This document shows positions 36,868 to 45,465 of a stretch of DNA of 64,000 nt, piece after piece. Numbering within the stretch: position 1 is the first letter of the stretch; every line of letters starts with the position of its first letter. The stretch comes from Legionella_C sp963803545. GTDB taxonomy: Bacteria; Pseudomonadota; Gammaproteobacteria; Legionellales; Legionellaceae. The stretch is taken from positions 1,101,651 through 1,165,650 of the forward strand of contig CAWDMX010000004.1 of assembly GCA_963803545.1 (NCBI GenBank), read 5' to 3'. Position numbers and translations under genes: made by a program. The notes beneath the pieces were generated by a model. It ran no database searches. It was not told where the DNA came from and was given only the letters and a program-made list of their open reading frames with translations.

Positions 36868-37347
36868 TCAACTTGATGTAAATAAAATGCTGAGTGTATC
36901 GCTATAGTTTCCTGCACGCGCTGCAGCTAGGTCGGCGCTTAATAATGAAATTCGTAGCGATATATTTACACTCGCTCCGGGGCAGGGGTTTAGCAACCCA
37001 TGAGGGTTATTAAATACCGCCCCCGCCCCTCCGGCTGTCAACTCAATAAAATTGGTGGGCGCTGCAAAATACGCGTGATAAGGCATCGTATTAGCACCAC
37101 TTTGAAGTAATAAAGCGCTTGTACCACCTACGGCACTAGTTAATCGAACCCGATAATTGATGCTGTCTAATAATCCAAGGCTGATACAGCCATTGGTCGT
37201 TGTTATAGAAGCTGTTGTGAACGGCGCGGTGAGAGTACCAAAAGAAAAATCGCCGACCCCTGTAACTACATAGGCCTCAGCCGGTACAAACATTAGCAGG
37301 CTCAACAACAATAATAGCGTTTTAACGGGCTTTATTGAACTACACAT
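36868..37347 (-). CDS. Spore coat U domain protein, probable tip pilin
   Basis: A third SCPU-domain protein, 159 residues, diverged from the other two. Signal peptide about 1-25 (ending PAEA). It has the Cys pair (NGCISLG and LNPCPGAS) and the terminal strand NYSDTLSILFTSS. It is last in the chaperone-usher-pilin run on the minus strand, the place of the tip adhesin in Csu-type operons, and its ATG overlaps the usher stop by 16 bases. Confidence 0.83.
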   Translation of the reverse strand: MCSSIKPVKTLLLLLSLLMFVPAEAYVVTGVGDFSFGTLTAPFTTASITTTNGCISLGLLDSINYRVRLTSAVGGTSALLLQSGANTMPYHAYFAAPTNFIELTAGGAGAVFNNPHGLLNPCPGASVNISLRISLLSADLAAARAGNYSDTLSILFTSS

Positions 37348-39347
37348 ACCACCTCACTCATATAATGATAAGACTCCTCGAGCGTTAGCTGTACGGGAAA
37401 ACTGCAGGAATGTGCGCCCTGCGTTGCGCTTAACGTCTTAGTTTTCAAGGGTATTTCCAATTGAAAATACCCTTGTTCATCACTAAAAATGCCATTATCT
37501 CCTTGATGAACCCAGGCGTTCGTTAATGGCCGATGCTGCTCATCAACTAACCGACCAATAACGATTACTTGCTTTGAAACACGCCAATTATGCCTGCCAA
37601 TATTCCCCGGATACAAGGTAATATGGCGGGTTGCGTCCACGATGGAATAGGCACTTTTTGAGGCATTTACCAGTATCAAATTTTTATCGATAAAACTTTC
37701 AAAAGGTATTAAAACCGTAGTGTTTGCGGGAATACTGCCAATTTTATAATTGTTTTCATCGATTATATTAAACCGTGCTGAGGCTTCAGCACTGTTCTTC
37801 GGAACCGTTACGCGCGCGACTATGCCGGTGGTGGTAAAGCTTGGTAACCCGTTGAAGGTTACGCCATTTTTAGTGACGATTACATCCGATTGAAAGCGTC
37901 CACCGTAACCAAGCGTGCTACCGAAGTTTTCAATATCGTTATAATTCGCGTAGATACTGGTGAAAAAACGTCGATCAACATAATTGTAGGTTCCCGCTAC
38001 AGCTTGTTGATCGGCTGAAATCGTATGGTTGGTGGTAAAGGCATACCCTAACCCCATCTCATTTTGCTTAGAGTAGCTCATATTCCCTTGTGCTATGAGC
38101 GGCTTGGCAACGGAGTTATAGTGCGGCTCACGAGATTGACCCTGCCACCCTATCGCCTCATTACTAGCAAATCGCCCTACATTAAACTGTATGGTTAAAC
38201 CCGTATAGTAGGTGGTTCCCAGAGCAAAATCATAGTTCACATTAGCGTTTACTAAAAACCCCATATTTTTATAATGCCCCAGGTAACGCTGGTAATATCC
38301 CCCAGCTCCATAGGAATAATAAAGATCACCAAAAGCACGGGTATAATTCCCCTGTACGCCTAACAAATCCTTGTCAGTAACCTGGTAATTGAAACTTAAG
38401 CCATCGTTTTCGGCGAGATTACTAAGAAAAATTGTACTTAAATTTAGTTCGTCTGCAAAAACTTTTGTTACCACCGCGTTCACGCTCAATTTATTTTTTT
38501 GATAATTTAACTGGGTGTAAAAACCATAGCTCCCTTTTGAGGATAAAAGAGCCGCTGATTGCAGATACGCATTGTTGTAAAATACCATAGCGCCTACGTT
38601 GACAAAGTTTTCATCCTGATTGACTAGAACATCAATAAATGAAGCCAGATTATTAGTCACTCTTTTGTTAATTCCTGACTGTATAAAAGCTAAATTGAAC
38701 ACCTTTGGCAAATTGTTGTAGGTGCTGTAGGCGAGCATACCGTTGGTCAAATATCCTCCTGTAACGTAGTATTGCGGCGCATTCGCAGGGGGTAAAATCG
38801 AGGTCTTTGAGAAAAACTGGTGTGTTATTTCAGCACTGCCTATTTTAATTGATAAATCATAGCCTCCATCCGGGAACGCATTCGTATCAATTTTTTGATA
38901 TCCCGCGGATAAATAATTAGAAAAAATTAATTGGTTGTTTTTGAAAATAGATACCTGCGATCCTTGAGGCAGATATAAGATAACGGGTGTGGCGAGCAGA
39001 CTTTCGGGATTTCTAACCGTTTTCAGCGTCGATTGAAAATCAACGCCCGCAATAGTTTGTGTTTGCATGAATGGTGTTGTATGACTTTGCAGAAATCCTG
39101 AGGTGAAAATAGTTCCTTTATTGGTTTGTTGATAAAATAAATTTTGAATTTGGAATCGATTGTTATCACCAAAACCATTATTAGCAGAGAAATTAGCCGT
39201 AAAGCTTTTGTTCTTATAGGCCACAATATTGTTTGAAAAGCCGTTGTAAAAATTATCGTAGAGCAGGCTTGATTTATTTAAAGAAGCCGTTGCGCCTAAC
39301 TTATTTATATACGACCAATCTACCGTCGAGTCGGGTATAAATTCCAA
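37332..39347 (-). CDS. Fimbrial outer-membrane usher, main part (split gene)
   Basis: C-terminal four fifths of an archaic usher: the outer-membrane barrel (about 60-500), the plug region PVILYLPQGSQVSIFKNNQL and C-terminal Ig-like domains (HRPLTNAWVHQGDNGIFSDE). The frame starts TTG at 39347, but in the same frame it opens further upstream, and the missing N-terminal domain is encoded by the adjacent frame. Joining the two gives about 825 residues, the normal usher size. The break is at T6 (A6 on the plus strand, 39372-39377). With seven T the reading is LRINQRFFSPATVKQQLEF. Confidence 0.88.
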   Translation of the reverse strand: MEFIPDSTVDWSYINKLGATASLNKSSLLYDNFYNGFSNNIVAYKNKSFTANFSANNGFGDNNRFQIQNLFYQQTNKGTIFTSGFLQSHTTPFMQTQTIAGVDFQSTLKTVRNPESLLATPVILYLPQGSQVSIFKNNQLIFSNYLSAGYQKIDTNAFPDGGYDLSIKIGSAEITHQFFSKTSILPPANAPQYYVTGGYLTNGMLAYSTYNNLPKVFNLAFIQSGINKRVTNNLASFIDVLVNQDENFVNVGAMVFYNNAYLQSAALLSSKGSYGFYTQLNYQKNKLSVNAVVTKVFADELNLSTIFLSNLAENDGLSFNYQVTDKDLLGVQGNYTRAFGDLYYSYGAGGYYQRYLGHYKNMGFLVNANVNYDFALGTTYYTGLTIQFNVGRFASNEAIGWQGQSREPHYNSVAKPLIAQGNMSYSKQNEMGLGYAFTTNHTISADQQAVAGTYNYVDRRFFTSIYANYNDIENFGSTLGYGGRFQSDVIVTKNGVTFNGLPSFTTTGIVARVTVPKNSAEASARFNIIDENNYKIGSIPANTTVLIPFESFIDKNLILVNASKSAYSIVDATRHITLYPGNIGRHNWRVSKQVIVIGRLVDEQHRPLTNAWVHQGDNGIFSDEQGYFQLEIPLKTKTLSATQGAHSCSFPVQLTLEESYHYMSEVVCVVQ

Positions 39348-39355
39348 TTGTTGCT

Positions 39356-39799
39356 TTACCGTAGCGGGGCTAAAAAACGCTGGTTAATACGCAAGTAAAG
39401 CGTGTTTTTTTCACTATCAAGAGTCAATGAAACCGGCTCATTTATCAATTTTTTACAAAAATCTGTTACAACATCGTGCGTTGGTAGACACACCTCATGC
39501 AAAACATGGCCTTTGCTTAATTCCTGGCGTAATTGAGTCGGGAACCTGATGTTGGATAGTAAGGCTAAAATTTTTTCTGGAGCATCAAAAACCGCGGTAT
39601 CCGTTGCCGTTATATAATGGAACCCCAGCGAGCGATTCATATAAATCACCATAACCCGGTTATGCGTAACCGATTGTACCGTACCAAATCCCCGTGGCGC
39701 TTTGTCCAAAACTTTAAAACTATTGCTCGCATGAGCAACATTACAAAGCAAGCCTACTACGAACACCCATATAATGGCGTTCATCCTAAAAATCTGCAT
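39356..39799 (-). CDS. Fimbrial usher, N-terminal part (split gene)
   Basis: A 147-residue frame encoding the signal peptide (ending AHAS near residue 25) and the periplasmic N-terminal chaperone-binding domain of the usher: VMVIYMNRSLGFHYI and the Cys-containing HEVCLPTHDVVTDFC loop. It ends at RINQRFLAPLR because of the frame change at 39372-39377; the remainder follows in the next frame. Its ATG overlaps the chaperone stop (TAATG). Alone it would not form a channel, so pilus assembly needs a T7 version or ribosomal slippage. Confidence 0.85.
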   Translation of the reverse strand: MQIFRMNAIIWVFVVGLLCNVAHASNSFKVLDKAPRGFGTVQSVTHNRVMVIYMNRSLGFHYITATDTAVFDAPEKILALLSNIRFPTQLRQELSKGHVLHEVCLPTHDVVTDFCKKLINEPVSLTLDSEKNTLYLRINQRFLAPLR

Positions 39800-40500
39800 T
39801 AATTAGTATCAAAAGAACCGAATAGTTCATCCATCAAAACGAGCTCTGTATGAATTTTTTGCGCAGGTACGGGGGCTTTTATAGTAGAACCTGCAAATAA
39901 TGTGTTCATTGGTAGCGCAACCGCATGCTTTTTGCCCTCCAACTCAAAGAAACAAGAAGCGATTCGTAGCTGAGTGTTGCCGGTATTTTTAATCACCAAC
40001 TCATTGGCAACGCGTTTTATTAGTACCGCAGGTTTGAGTTTTTGTGGGCGGATGGTTACGCGCGCACCGTAACCAATGACCACGTGAATGCCTATAACCG
40101 CGCCATTTTTTTCTTTTTGTTCAAAAAGAGTTGATTCTTTAGGGACGATAGTAACTTCGTAAACCGTCTCTGTATCATTGATTTTTTTGGTTTTTAATAC
40201 GCGCACAAATTGGGTTTGGCCAGGCAGCAACACAATTTTTGCAGGGAAAACAAGCAAACCCTGTTGCTGGGGATTAATAACGCGCGTTTTTTTCTCTTGG
40301 GGAGTATTGGGATGCGTTACCAAAAAAGGGGTTATTTCAACATAGGCTTTATGTTGACTATCAAGATTTTTAACCGCAATTGGCGCATCCTCTACCCCAT
40401 CTTTTAAATCAATTACAATTAGACTCACGGCTATTTCAGCGTTGCAAAAACCAGTAGCCAACGTCCATGCCACTAAAATTACAAACAAATTCCTTATCAT
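39799..40500 (-). CDS. Periplasmic pilus chaperone (PapD-like)
   Basis: A 233-residue periplasmic chaperone that delivers pilins to the usher. Signal peptide about 1-21 (FCNA-EI). Two Ig-like domains: domain 1 has the conserved donor strand LPGQTQFVRVLKT with its Arg, domain 2 starts near residue 150 (VVIGYGARVTIRP). The length and FGS/archaic-like loop pattern fit Csu-type chaperones. First gene of the chaperone-usher-tip operon, and translationally coupled to the usher. Confidence 0.86.
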   Translation of the reverse strand: MIRNLFVILVAWTLATGFCNAEIAVSLIVIDLKDGVEDAPIAVKNLDSQHKAYVEITPFLVTHPNTPQEKKTRVINPQQQGLLVFPAKIVLLPGQTQFVRVLKTKKINDTETVYEVTIVPKESTLFEQKEKNGAVIGIHVVIGYGARVTIRPQKLKPAVLIKRVANELVIKNTGNTQLRIASCFFELEGKKHAVALPMNTLFAGSTIKAPVPAQKIHTELVLMDELFGSFDTN

Positions 40501-40630
40501 TTTATACTACTCAAAGCATTATTAAGGGCGTTATCTTACCTTACTAGTTCCCGAAATTTCTATAAATTTCTGCAAAAATCATCTCTATTGAATGACTACA
40601 GCACCTAGCCTCAATAATGGAATTACTGAT

Positions 40631-41551
40631 TCAGTTTAAAGGACTACCACCCCCACTGTTTTTCCCGTGATTTAAGAGAAACTCAATAATCGCCATCCGC
40701 ATGTACACGCCATTTTTTACCTGCTTTATTATAAACGACTGCAATCCATCAGCAACCTCACTCTCTATTTCCATTCCCCGATTAATAGGGCCGGGGTGCA
40801 TAATCATCGCATCCGGTTTAGCAAAACCGATAGTCTTTGGTGTTAAGGCAAAATTAGATTGGTAAAATTCTGTGTCGACCCACTCATTCGGTTGCAGCCG
40901 CTCGTTTTGCACCCGCAAACATACAACCACATCTGCGTCAGCCAAACCCTCTTCAAGATTCGCGGTAACCTCAGCGATGGCCTGCGTTGGTTGCCAAACC
41001 GCCGGGGCAATTAATTGTAATTTTTTTACACCCATTTTTAGAAAAATTTGTTGCAAGGAATACGCTACACGTGAGTGTTTGATGTTGCCGATAATGGCAA
41101 TTTTTAAATTTTTTATATCGGGCTTATTTTCGATAATAGTCATTAAGTCCAACAGTGCTTGACTGGGGTGGTTATAAATACCGTCTCCGGCGTTTATAAT
41201 ATGAGCATTGCGCACAACAGCCGCCATTTCCTTGGGCAAATCGTTTTGGGCGTGCCTAACGACCAAAAGATCGATTCCCATGGCGGCAAGCGTATTCAAC
41301 GTATCCGCAACTATTTCGCCTTTCGCTTCAGAGGAGCGCTGTGTATCCACATGAACCGTCGGAATAGATAATTTCTGAGCCGCCAACTCAAAACTTATCC
41401 GGGTTCGAGTACTGTTTTCATAAAAAAGTGTAGCCAAAGTATGTTCTTTAAAACAAGGATAAGTATTTTGTTGTTTGAAAAAAAGTGCTCGCGCTATTAG
41501 GTTTTCAATCTCATATTTGGTGAGCTGGGCAATACTTAAAAAATGACGCAT
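40631..41551 (-). CDS. pyrB: Aspartate carbamoyltransferase catalytic subunit
   Basis: Second step of pyrimidine synthesis: carbamoyl phosphate plus aspartate. It has 306 residues. The carbamoyl-phosphate motif is ENSTRTRISFELA, HPSQALLDLMTI is the conserved second loop and MHPGPINRGMEIE the aspartate loop. No regulatory subunit (pyrI) is adjacent. It starts three bases after the ruvX stop. With carA present in the window but carB not seen, the substrate supply is encoded in pieces. Confidence 0.97.
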   Translation of the reverse strand: MRHFLSIAQLTKYEIENLIARALFFKQQNTYPCFKEHTLATLFYENSTRTRISFELAAQKLSIPTVHVDTQRSSEAKGEIVADTLNTLAAMGIDLLVVRHAQNDLPKEMAAVVRNAHIINAGDGIYNHPSQALLDLMTIIENKPDIKNLKIAIIGNIKHSRVAYSLQQIFLKMGVKKLQLIAPAVWQPTQAIAEVTANLEEGLADADVVVCLRVQNERLQPNEWVDTEFYQSNFALTPKTIGFAKPDAMIMHPGPINRGMEIESEVADGLQSFIIKQVKNGVYMRMAIIEFLLNHGKNSGGGSPLN

Positions 41552-41554
41552 GAT

Positions 41555-41977
41555 TTAATCCTGAAACGAGTGCAGCCACTGCTCTAAAATGATGCAGGCA
41601 GCAATTCCATCTATAGCGGAGTTGCTTATTTTACGATAGCCCCCCCGCTCAAACAATTGCGAACGCGCTTCCAATGTAGAAAGGCGTTCGTCCTCTAAAT
41701 GCACGCAAAGCTTAGTATTTAGTTCTAGCAGGTGCGCAAAATTTCGAGCTAATTCGGTGGTGTATAATTCACTACCATTGATGCAGGTTGGTAGACCAAC
41801 CACTAAGGCTTCGGGTTGCCACTGTTTAATAAGTTTACTTATCTGCCCCCACTCCGGTATCCCTTCCTTAGCGTGTAGCGTTGCCAGAGGCCGAGCGTTG
41901 CCGGTAATTTGCTGCCCCACCGCTACACCAATACGCTTATAACCAAAATCGAAACCCAAAAAAATACCTTTAGTCAA
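41555..41977 (-). CDS. ruvX: Putative Holliday junction resolvase / 16S rRNA maturation nuclease RuvX (YqgF)
   Basis: RNase H-like nuclease of 141 residues, implicated in 16S rRNA 5' maturation. I chose TTG 41977: GAGGTG lies eight bases upstream and the product begins MTKGIFLGFDFGYKRIGVAVG, matching family length; the open frame extends to 42046. Motifs are DFGYKRIGVAVG, VVGLPTCINGSE, LEDERLSTLEA and the final DGIAACIIL. It lies between yqgE and pyrB as in many gammaproteobacteria. Confidence 0.93.
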   Translation of the reverse strand: MTKGIFLGFDFGYKRIGVAVGQQITGNARPLATLHAKEGIPEWGQISKLIKQWQPEALVVGLPTCINGSELYTTELARNFAHLLELNTKLCVHLEDERLSTLEARSQLFERGGYRKISNSAIDGIAACIILEQWLHSFQD

Positions 41978-42073
41978 ATTAAAACACCTCGTAATACTGC
42001 TAAAAAATGGATTTAAAATATAAAAATCACTCTTGTGAACGCTCAAGACGCGGCTGCGTTAATGCGTACAACC

Positions 42074-42637
42074 CTAAGCATTACCACTAAACATAGACAA
42101 CTGCTCTATTTTAACACCCATGGAATTAGCCGCTCGCTTCCAGCGGTCCGTAAAAGGCACATCATATAATATTTCTGCCCGATAAGGGCAGATTAACCAG
42201 GCATTTTTCAAGATTTCTTGCTCCAATTGATTTTCGTGCCAGCCTGTAAAACCTAAAGCGATCAGGGCGTCCTCAGGTCCATTATTACAAGCGATGGCTC
42301 GAATAATATCGTTAGATGTGGTTACGTAGACCCCTTCTTGCAATAGTAAGCTGGAACGCCATGGCCCTATTTGCCGGTGAATTACAAAGCCACGCTCCGG
42401 CTGGACTGGCCCACCGTACAATAAAGGCTTAGAGCTCTGTGTTGAGTCTACAGAGGGGACGTGCAGTTGATCAAACACCGCTTGCAATGCAAAGTCCATT
42501 GGCCTATTAATCATTAAACCAACCGCACCTTGTGCGCTGTGTTCGCATAAATATATTACTGCGTGTTTAAACAGAAAATTATCTAAACCAGGCATTGCAA
42601 TAAGTAGATGGTTGGAAAGAGAGTACTTATAATTCAT
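42074..42637 (-). CDS. yqgE: UPF0301/AlgH family protein YqgE
   Basis: A 187-residue YqgE/AlgH protein, structure known in the family but function unclear. Family blocks: NHLLIAMPGLDNFLFKHAVI (N-terminal, in key form LLIAMP-x-L-x-D), GLMINRP, LYGGPVQPERGFVIH and GFTGWHENQLEQEI. The start is ATG 42637. Likely cotranscribed with ruvX and pyrB; divergent from the glutamate-synthase-like gene. Confidence 0.95.
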   Translation of the reverse strand: MNYKYSLSNHLLIAMPGLDNFLFKHAVIYLCEHSAQGAVGLMINRPMDFALQAVFDQLHVPSVDSTQSSKPLLYGGPVQPERGFVIHRQIGPWRSSLLLQEGVYVTTSNDIIRAIACNNGPEDALIALGFTGWHENQLEQEILKNAWLICPYRAEILYDVPFTDRWKRAANSMGVKIEQLSMFSGNA

Positions 42638-42691
42638 ATAGATCTCTTTATGATTACTATGTATATATTACATTATATACTGAATTGATAA

Positions 42692-42721
42692 TTGTGCGTT
42701 GCAATTGAATAACGCTATACT
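42692..42721 (+). promoter_or_regulatory. Putative promoter of the glutamate-synthase-like gene
   Basis: TTGTGC (42692-42697), 18-base spacer, TATACT (42716-42721), about 33 bases before the GTG start. Confidence 0.4.
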
Positions 42722-42754
42722 TTATTTTTTTCTATCAAGTCTAAGGAAAACGCT

Positions 42755-44281
42755 GTGGTGCATCATGTTGCTCTAAAGAAGAGAGATGTTTTTTTATTGC
42801 GTGCGCTTGAATTCAATGAGTTCATGATTTTTCTTATTATCCTCGCTATATTGAGCATTCTTGTAGTGGTTTATATTCGTGATAGACGTCAAAAAACCCA
42901 CGCCGTACTGCGTAATTTCCCAATAGTTGGGCATTTTCGCTATTTATTTGAATTTTTAGGCGAATTTTTTCGTCAGTATTTTTTTACCAACGACCGCGAG
43001 GAGCTTCCTTTTAATCGAGCCGATCGCTCGTGGGTTTACCGCGCGGCAAAAAACGTTGACACCACTATTGGCTTTGGTTCAACCAGACCCTTACGCAATG
43101 TTGGAACCGTGTATTTTGTTAGCGCCCCGTTCCCCCCGCTTGCTAAAGAAGACTCCGAAGTTGCGCCCTTGATTTTCGGTCCTTATACAAAAAATCCATT
43201 TTCCAGCAGTCAAATTTTTAATATTTCAGCAATGAGCTATGGCTCCATTTCCAAACCGGCCATTCAAGCGCTCACTAAGGGCGCCAAAATGGCCGGCTGT
43301 TGGGTTAATACTGGTGAAGGCGGCGTATCGCCCTATCATCTTGAAAATGGATGCGACATCATTGCGCAAATTGGCACCGCTAAATACGGATTTCGCAATA
43401 ATGAAGGCGAACTGTCGGACGCGCGCTTACGTGAGCTTGCGGCCTTACCACAAATTCGTATGTTTGAAATAAAACTTAGCCAAGGCGCAAAACCTGGGAA
43501 AGGCGGTATTTTACCGGCTTTAAAAGTAACCGATGAGGTAGCAAAGATTAGAAATATTCCGCCGCATAAAGATTCAATTAGCCCAAATCGACACGTTGAT
43601 ATTGGCAATGTAGAAGAGCTGCTTAATTCCATTCACCATATCCGCGAGGTTACCAGAAAACCGGTCGGTTGTAAGTTTGTTTTGGGAGGCTATGAGTGGT
43701 TGCATGAATTATGCCTTGCTATTCACCAAAGAGGCATCCAGTCTGCTCCAGACTTTATAACCTTAGACAGCGCTGATGGCGGTACAGGCGCATCGCCACA
43801 GGGCTTAATGGACTATATGGGCATACCTATTCAAGAGTCTTTACCGAAACTTATTGATATCTTAGTTATTTATAATTTACGAAAACGCATTCATGTAATT
43901 GCAAGCGGGAAGCTCGTAACACCGGCGCAAATTACTTGGGCATTGTGCGCCGGCGCAGACTACGTTAACTCAGCCCGTGGGTTTATGTTTGCTCTGGGTT
44001 GTATTCAATCAATGCAATGCCATCAAAACACCTGTCCAACAGGAGTGACTACTCACAATCCAAGCTTACAGCGTGGCTTAGTCGTAACCGATAAGGCCGA
44101 ACGCGTATTTCATTACGCCAATAATATGGCCCATGAGGTAGCCGTAATATGCCACTCTTGCGGTGTTAAGCAGCCACGCCAATTGCAGCGGCATCATGCC
44201 CGCATCGTGCGAGAAGACGGCTTCTCTGCCTCACTTGCGGAAATTTTTCCAGATCAAGTACCTTTGCCTGAATATCTGTGA
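42755..44281 (+). CDS. FMN-binding glutamate synthase family protein
   Basis: A 508-residue protein with one N-terminal membrane helix (about 22-42) and a glutamate-synthase FMN/iron-sulfur domain. Family features: SAMSYGSISKPAIQAL, NTGEGGVSPYHLE, LSQGAKPGKGGILPALKV, DSADGGTGASPQGLMDYMGI in key form (D-G-G-T-G-A-S-P), and the Cys cluster CIQSMQCHQNTCPTGV. It lacks the glutaminase domain of GltB, so it is not a complete glutamate synthase; the reaction is unknown. The GTG start has AAGGA upstream. It stands alone, divergent from yqgE. Confidence 0.92.
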   Translation: MVHHVALKKRDVFLLRALEFNEFMIFLIILAILSILVVVYIRDRRQKTHAVLRNFPIVGHFRYLFEFLGEFFRQYFFTNDREELPFNRADRSWVYRAAKNVDTTIGFGSTRPLRNVGTVYFVSAPFPPLAKEDSEVAPLIFGPYTKNPFSSSQIFNISAMSYGSISKPAIQALTKGAKMAGCWVNTGEGGVSPYHLENGCDIIAQIGTAKYGFRNNEGELSDARLRELAALPQIRMFEIKLSQGAKPGKGGILPALKVTDEVAKIRNIPPHKDSISPNRHVDIGNVEELLNSIHHIREVTRKPVGCKFVLGGYEWLHELCLAIHQRGIQSAPDFITLDSADGGTGASPQGLMDYMGIPIQESLPKLIDILVIYNLRKRIHVIASGKLVTPAQITWALCAGADYVNSARGFMFALGCIQSMQCHQNTCPTGVTTHNPSLQRGLVVTDKAERVFHYANNMAHEVAVICHSCGVKQPRQLQRHHARIVREDGFSASLAEIFPDQVPLPEYL

Positions 44282-44350
44282 GTGCGGAAACATTTTATTT
44301 TTCTAAGGATGCTTTCAGCGGTGCAGGCTCTAGGCTGAAACGCTCCGCTC

Positions 44351-44610
44351 AAGCGTGTCGCTACCTCGTTATAAATTTCGGGACATCCAAGTCCCCAAAA
44401 TTCACTCGCCAACGCGACAAGTATGCCTGCGGCGCCCTGGCCGTCCTGGTCCTCCTTAATTATAATCCCCTTTACGGGGATCATAATTTGCGCTCCCCAA
44501 TGACTGACGCCTTTTCGTATGCCTTATATTTTGCCTGCGGCAAAACATCCGGCTCTAAGGCTACCAGGGACTACAGGCCTCGGTCTGCGACCTTCCTTGG
44601 CCTGCAGCGT
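44351..44610 (+). repeat. Dispersed ~260-bp repeat, copy 2
   Basis: Almost identical to 27205-27464 and in the same orientation. The palindrome at 44458-44488 is AATTATAATCCCC, loop TTTAC, GGGGATCATAATT, with one mismatch at a different pair from copy 1. The last 50 bases (44561-44610) also encode the C-terminus of the convergent gene at 44561-45427. Confidence 0.85.
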
Positions 44611-45427
44611 TAGACTTAAAAAACGAAACCCCAATTGAGCCAAATAAAACTTGACTGGCAAGTCCGCTAAGCGTTCCAGCAACGAGTGCGCCAATCACCA
44701 CAGTATTAATTTTGAGTGCGGTGGCGGTAGCAATTAATAGCAACGGACCTACGGCTAATAGCGGAGGGAGCGATACAACGAGCAAGGCGATTGAACACAT
44801 GAATAAAGCCGTTGCAACGGCCAACCCAATACTTGCAAGCAATTTGAACCGCATATTATCGTGCGGCGATAACAGGCGTACCGGCACGGCTGAGTTGTGC
44901 GACGCAGCGCCTTGTTCAAGAGCGTTCACAAATAATTTTTCGTTGATAGGACCTACTGAACTAATGCGAGCGCCGCAAAAAATTTTGCGGCAATTCCATG
45001 GGTCCAGATAAAACGCTTGTGTAAAGGGCTGCAGGTTCGGTAATTCAGGGCATTGAGAGGTAATTTCTACAAAGCCACCTTCTGAAATCTCTATTTTTTG
45101 GTAATCCGTCGTTGGGCGACTCAAGTTGCAAGTCTCTTGTCGAGGCCCAATTAGCGACTCTTGTGCGGAACGGTCGGCGGTATAAACGTTAATATCAAGA
45201 GCATTGCCACCAAAAGTTCCCCTCCATATTTCAATAGAATCACCGCTTTGTCTTACGATAAAAGCAGCACTATTTAAGGTTTTTTGAGCGTTTTCGGACT
45301 GGAGCGCCTGTAACGCCGAGCCCAAGCGTTTCTCAACCATTTCTGATTTGCTAGGAAGCTCACCTAAATAGAGGTTGATTACAACGGTCTTAACAGAGCG
45401 GTTACTATTTTGAACCGAAGAAGGCAT
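44561..45427 (-). CDS. Hypothetical protein with C-terminal membrane segments
   Basis: A 288-residue protein from ATG 45427 (GAGGAG just upstream). The first two thirds are soluble with no recognised family. Near the C-terminus two hydrophobic segments (about 197-225 and 228-262) are separated by a short loop, then a short tail. The last 16 residues (NAAGQGRSQTEACSPW) are encoded by the end of repeat copy 2, so the original 3' end was replaced. The layout (soluble head, C-terminal hairpin) recalls some secreted effectors or membrane-anchored proteins of Legionellales; that is only an analogy. Confidence 0.7.
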   Translation of the reverse strand: MPSSVQNSNRSVKTVVINLYLGELPSKSEMVEKRLGSALQALQSENAQKTLNSAAFIVRQSGDSIEIWRGTFGGNALDINVYTADRSAQESLIGPRQETCNLSRPTTDYQKIEISEGGFVEITSQCPELPNLQPFTQAFYLDPWNCRKIFCGARISSVGPINEKLFVNALEQGAASHNSAVPVRLLSPHDNMRFKLLASIGLAVATALFMCSIALLVVSLPPLLAVGPLLLIATATALKINTVVIGALVAGTLSGLASQVLFGSIGVSFFKSNAAGQGRSQTEACSPW

Positions 45428-45465
45428 ATTTCTCCTCAATAATTACAGTAAAAAAAGATTAAAAC

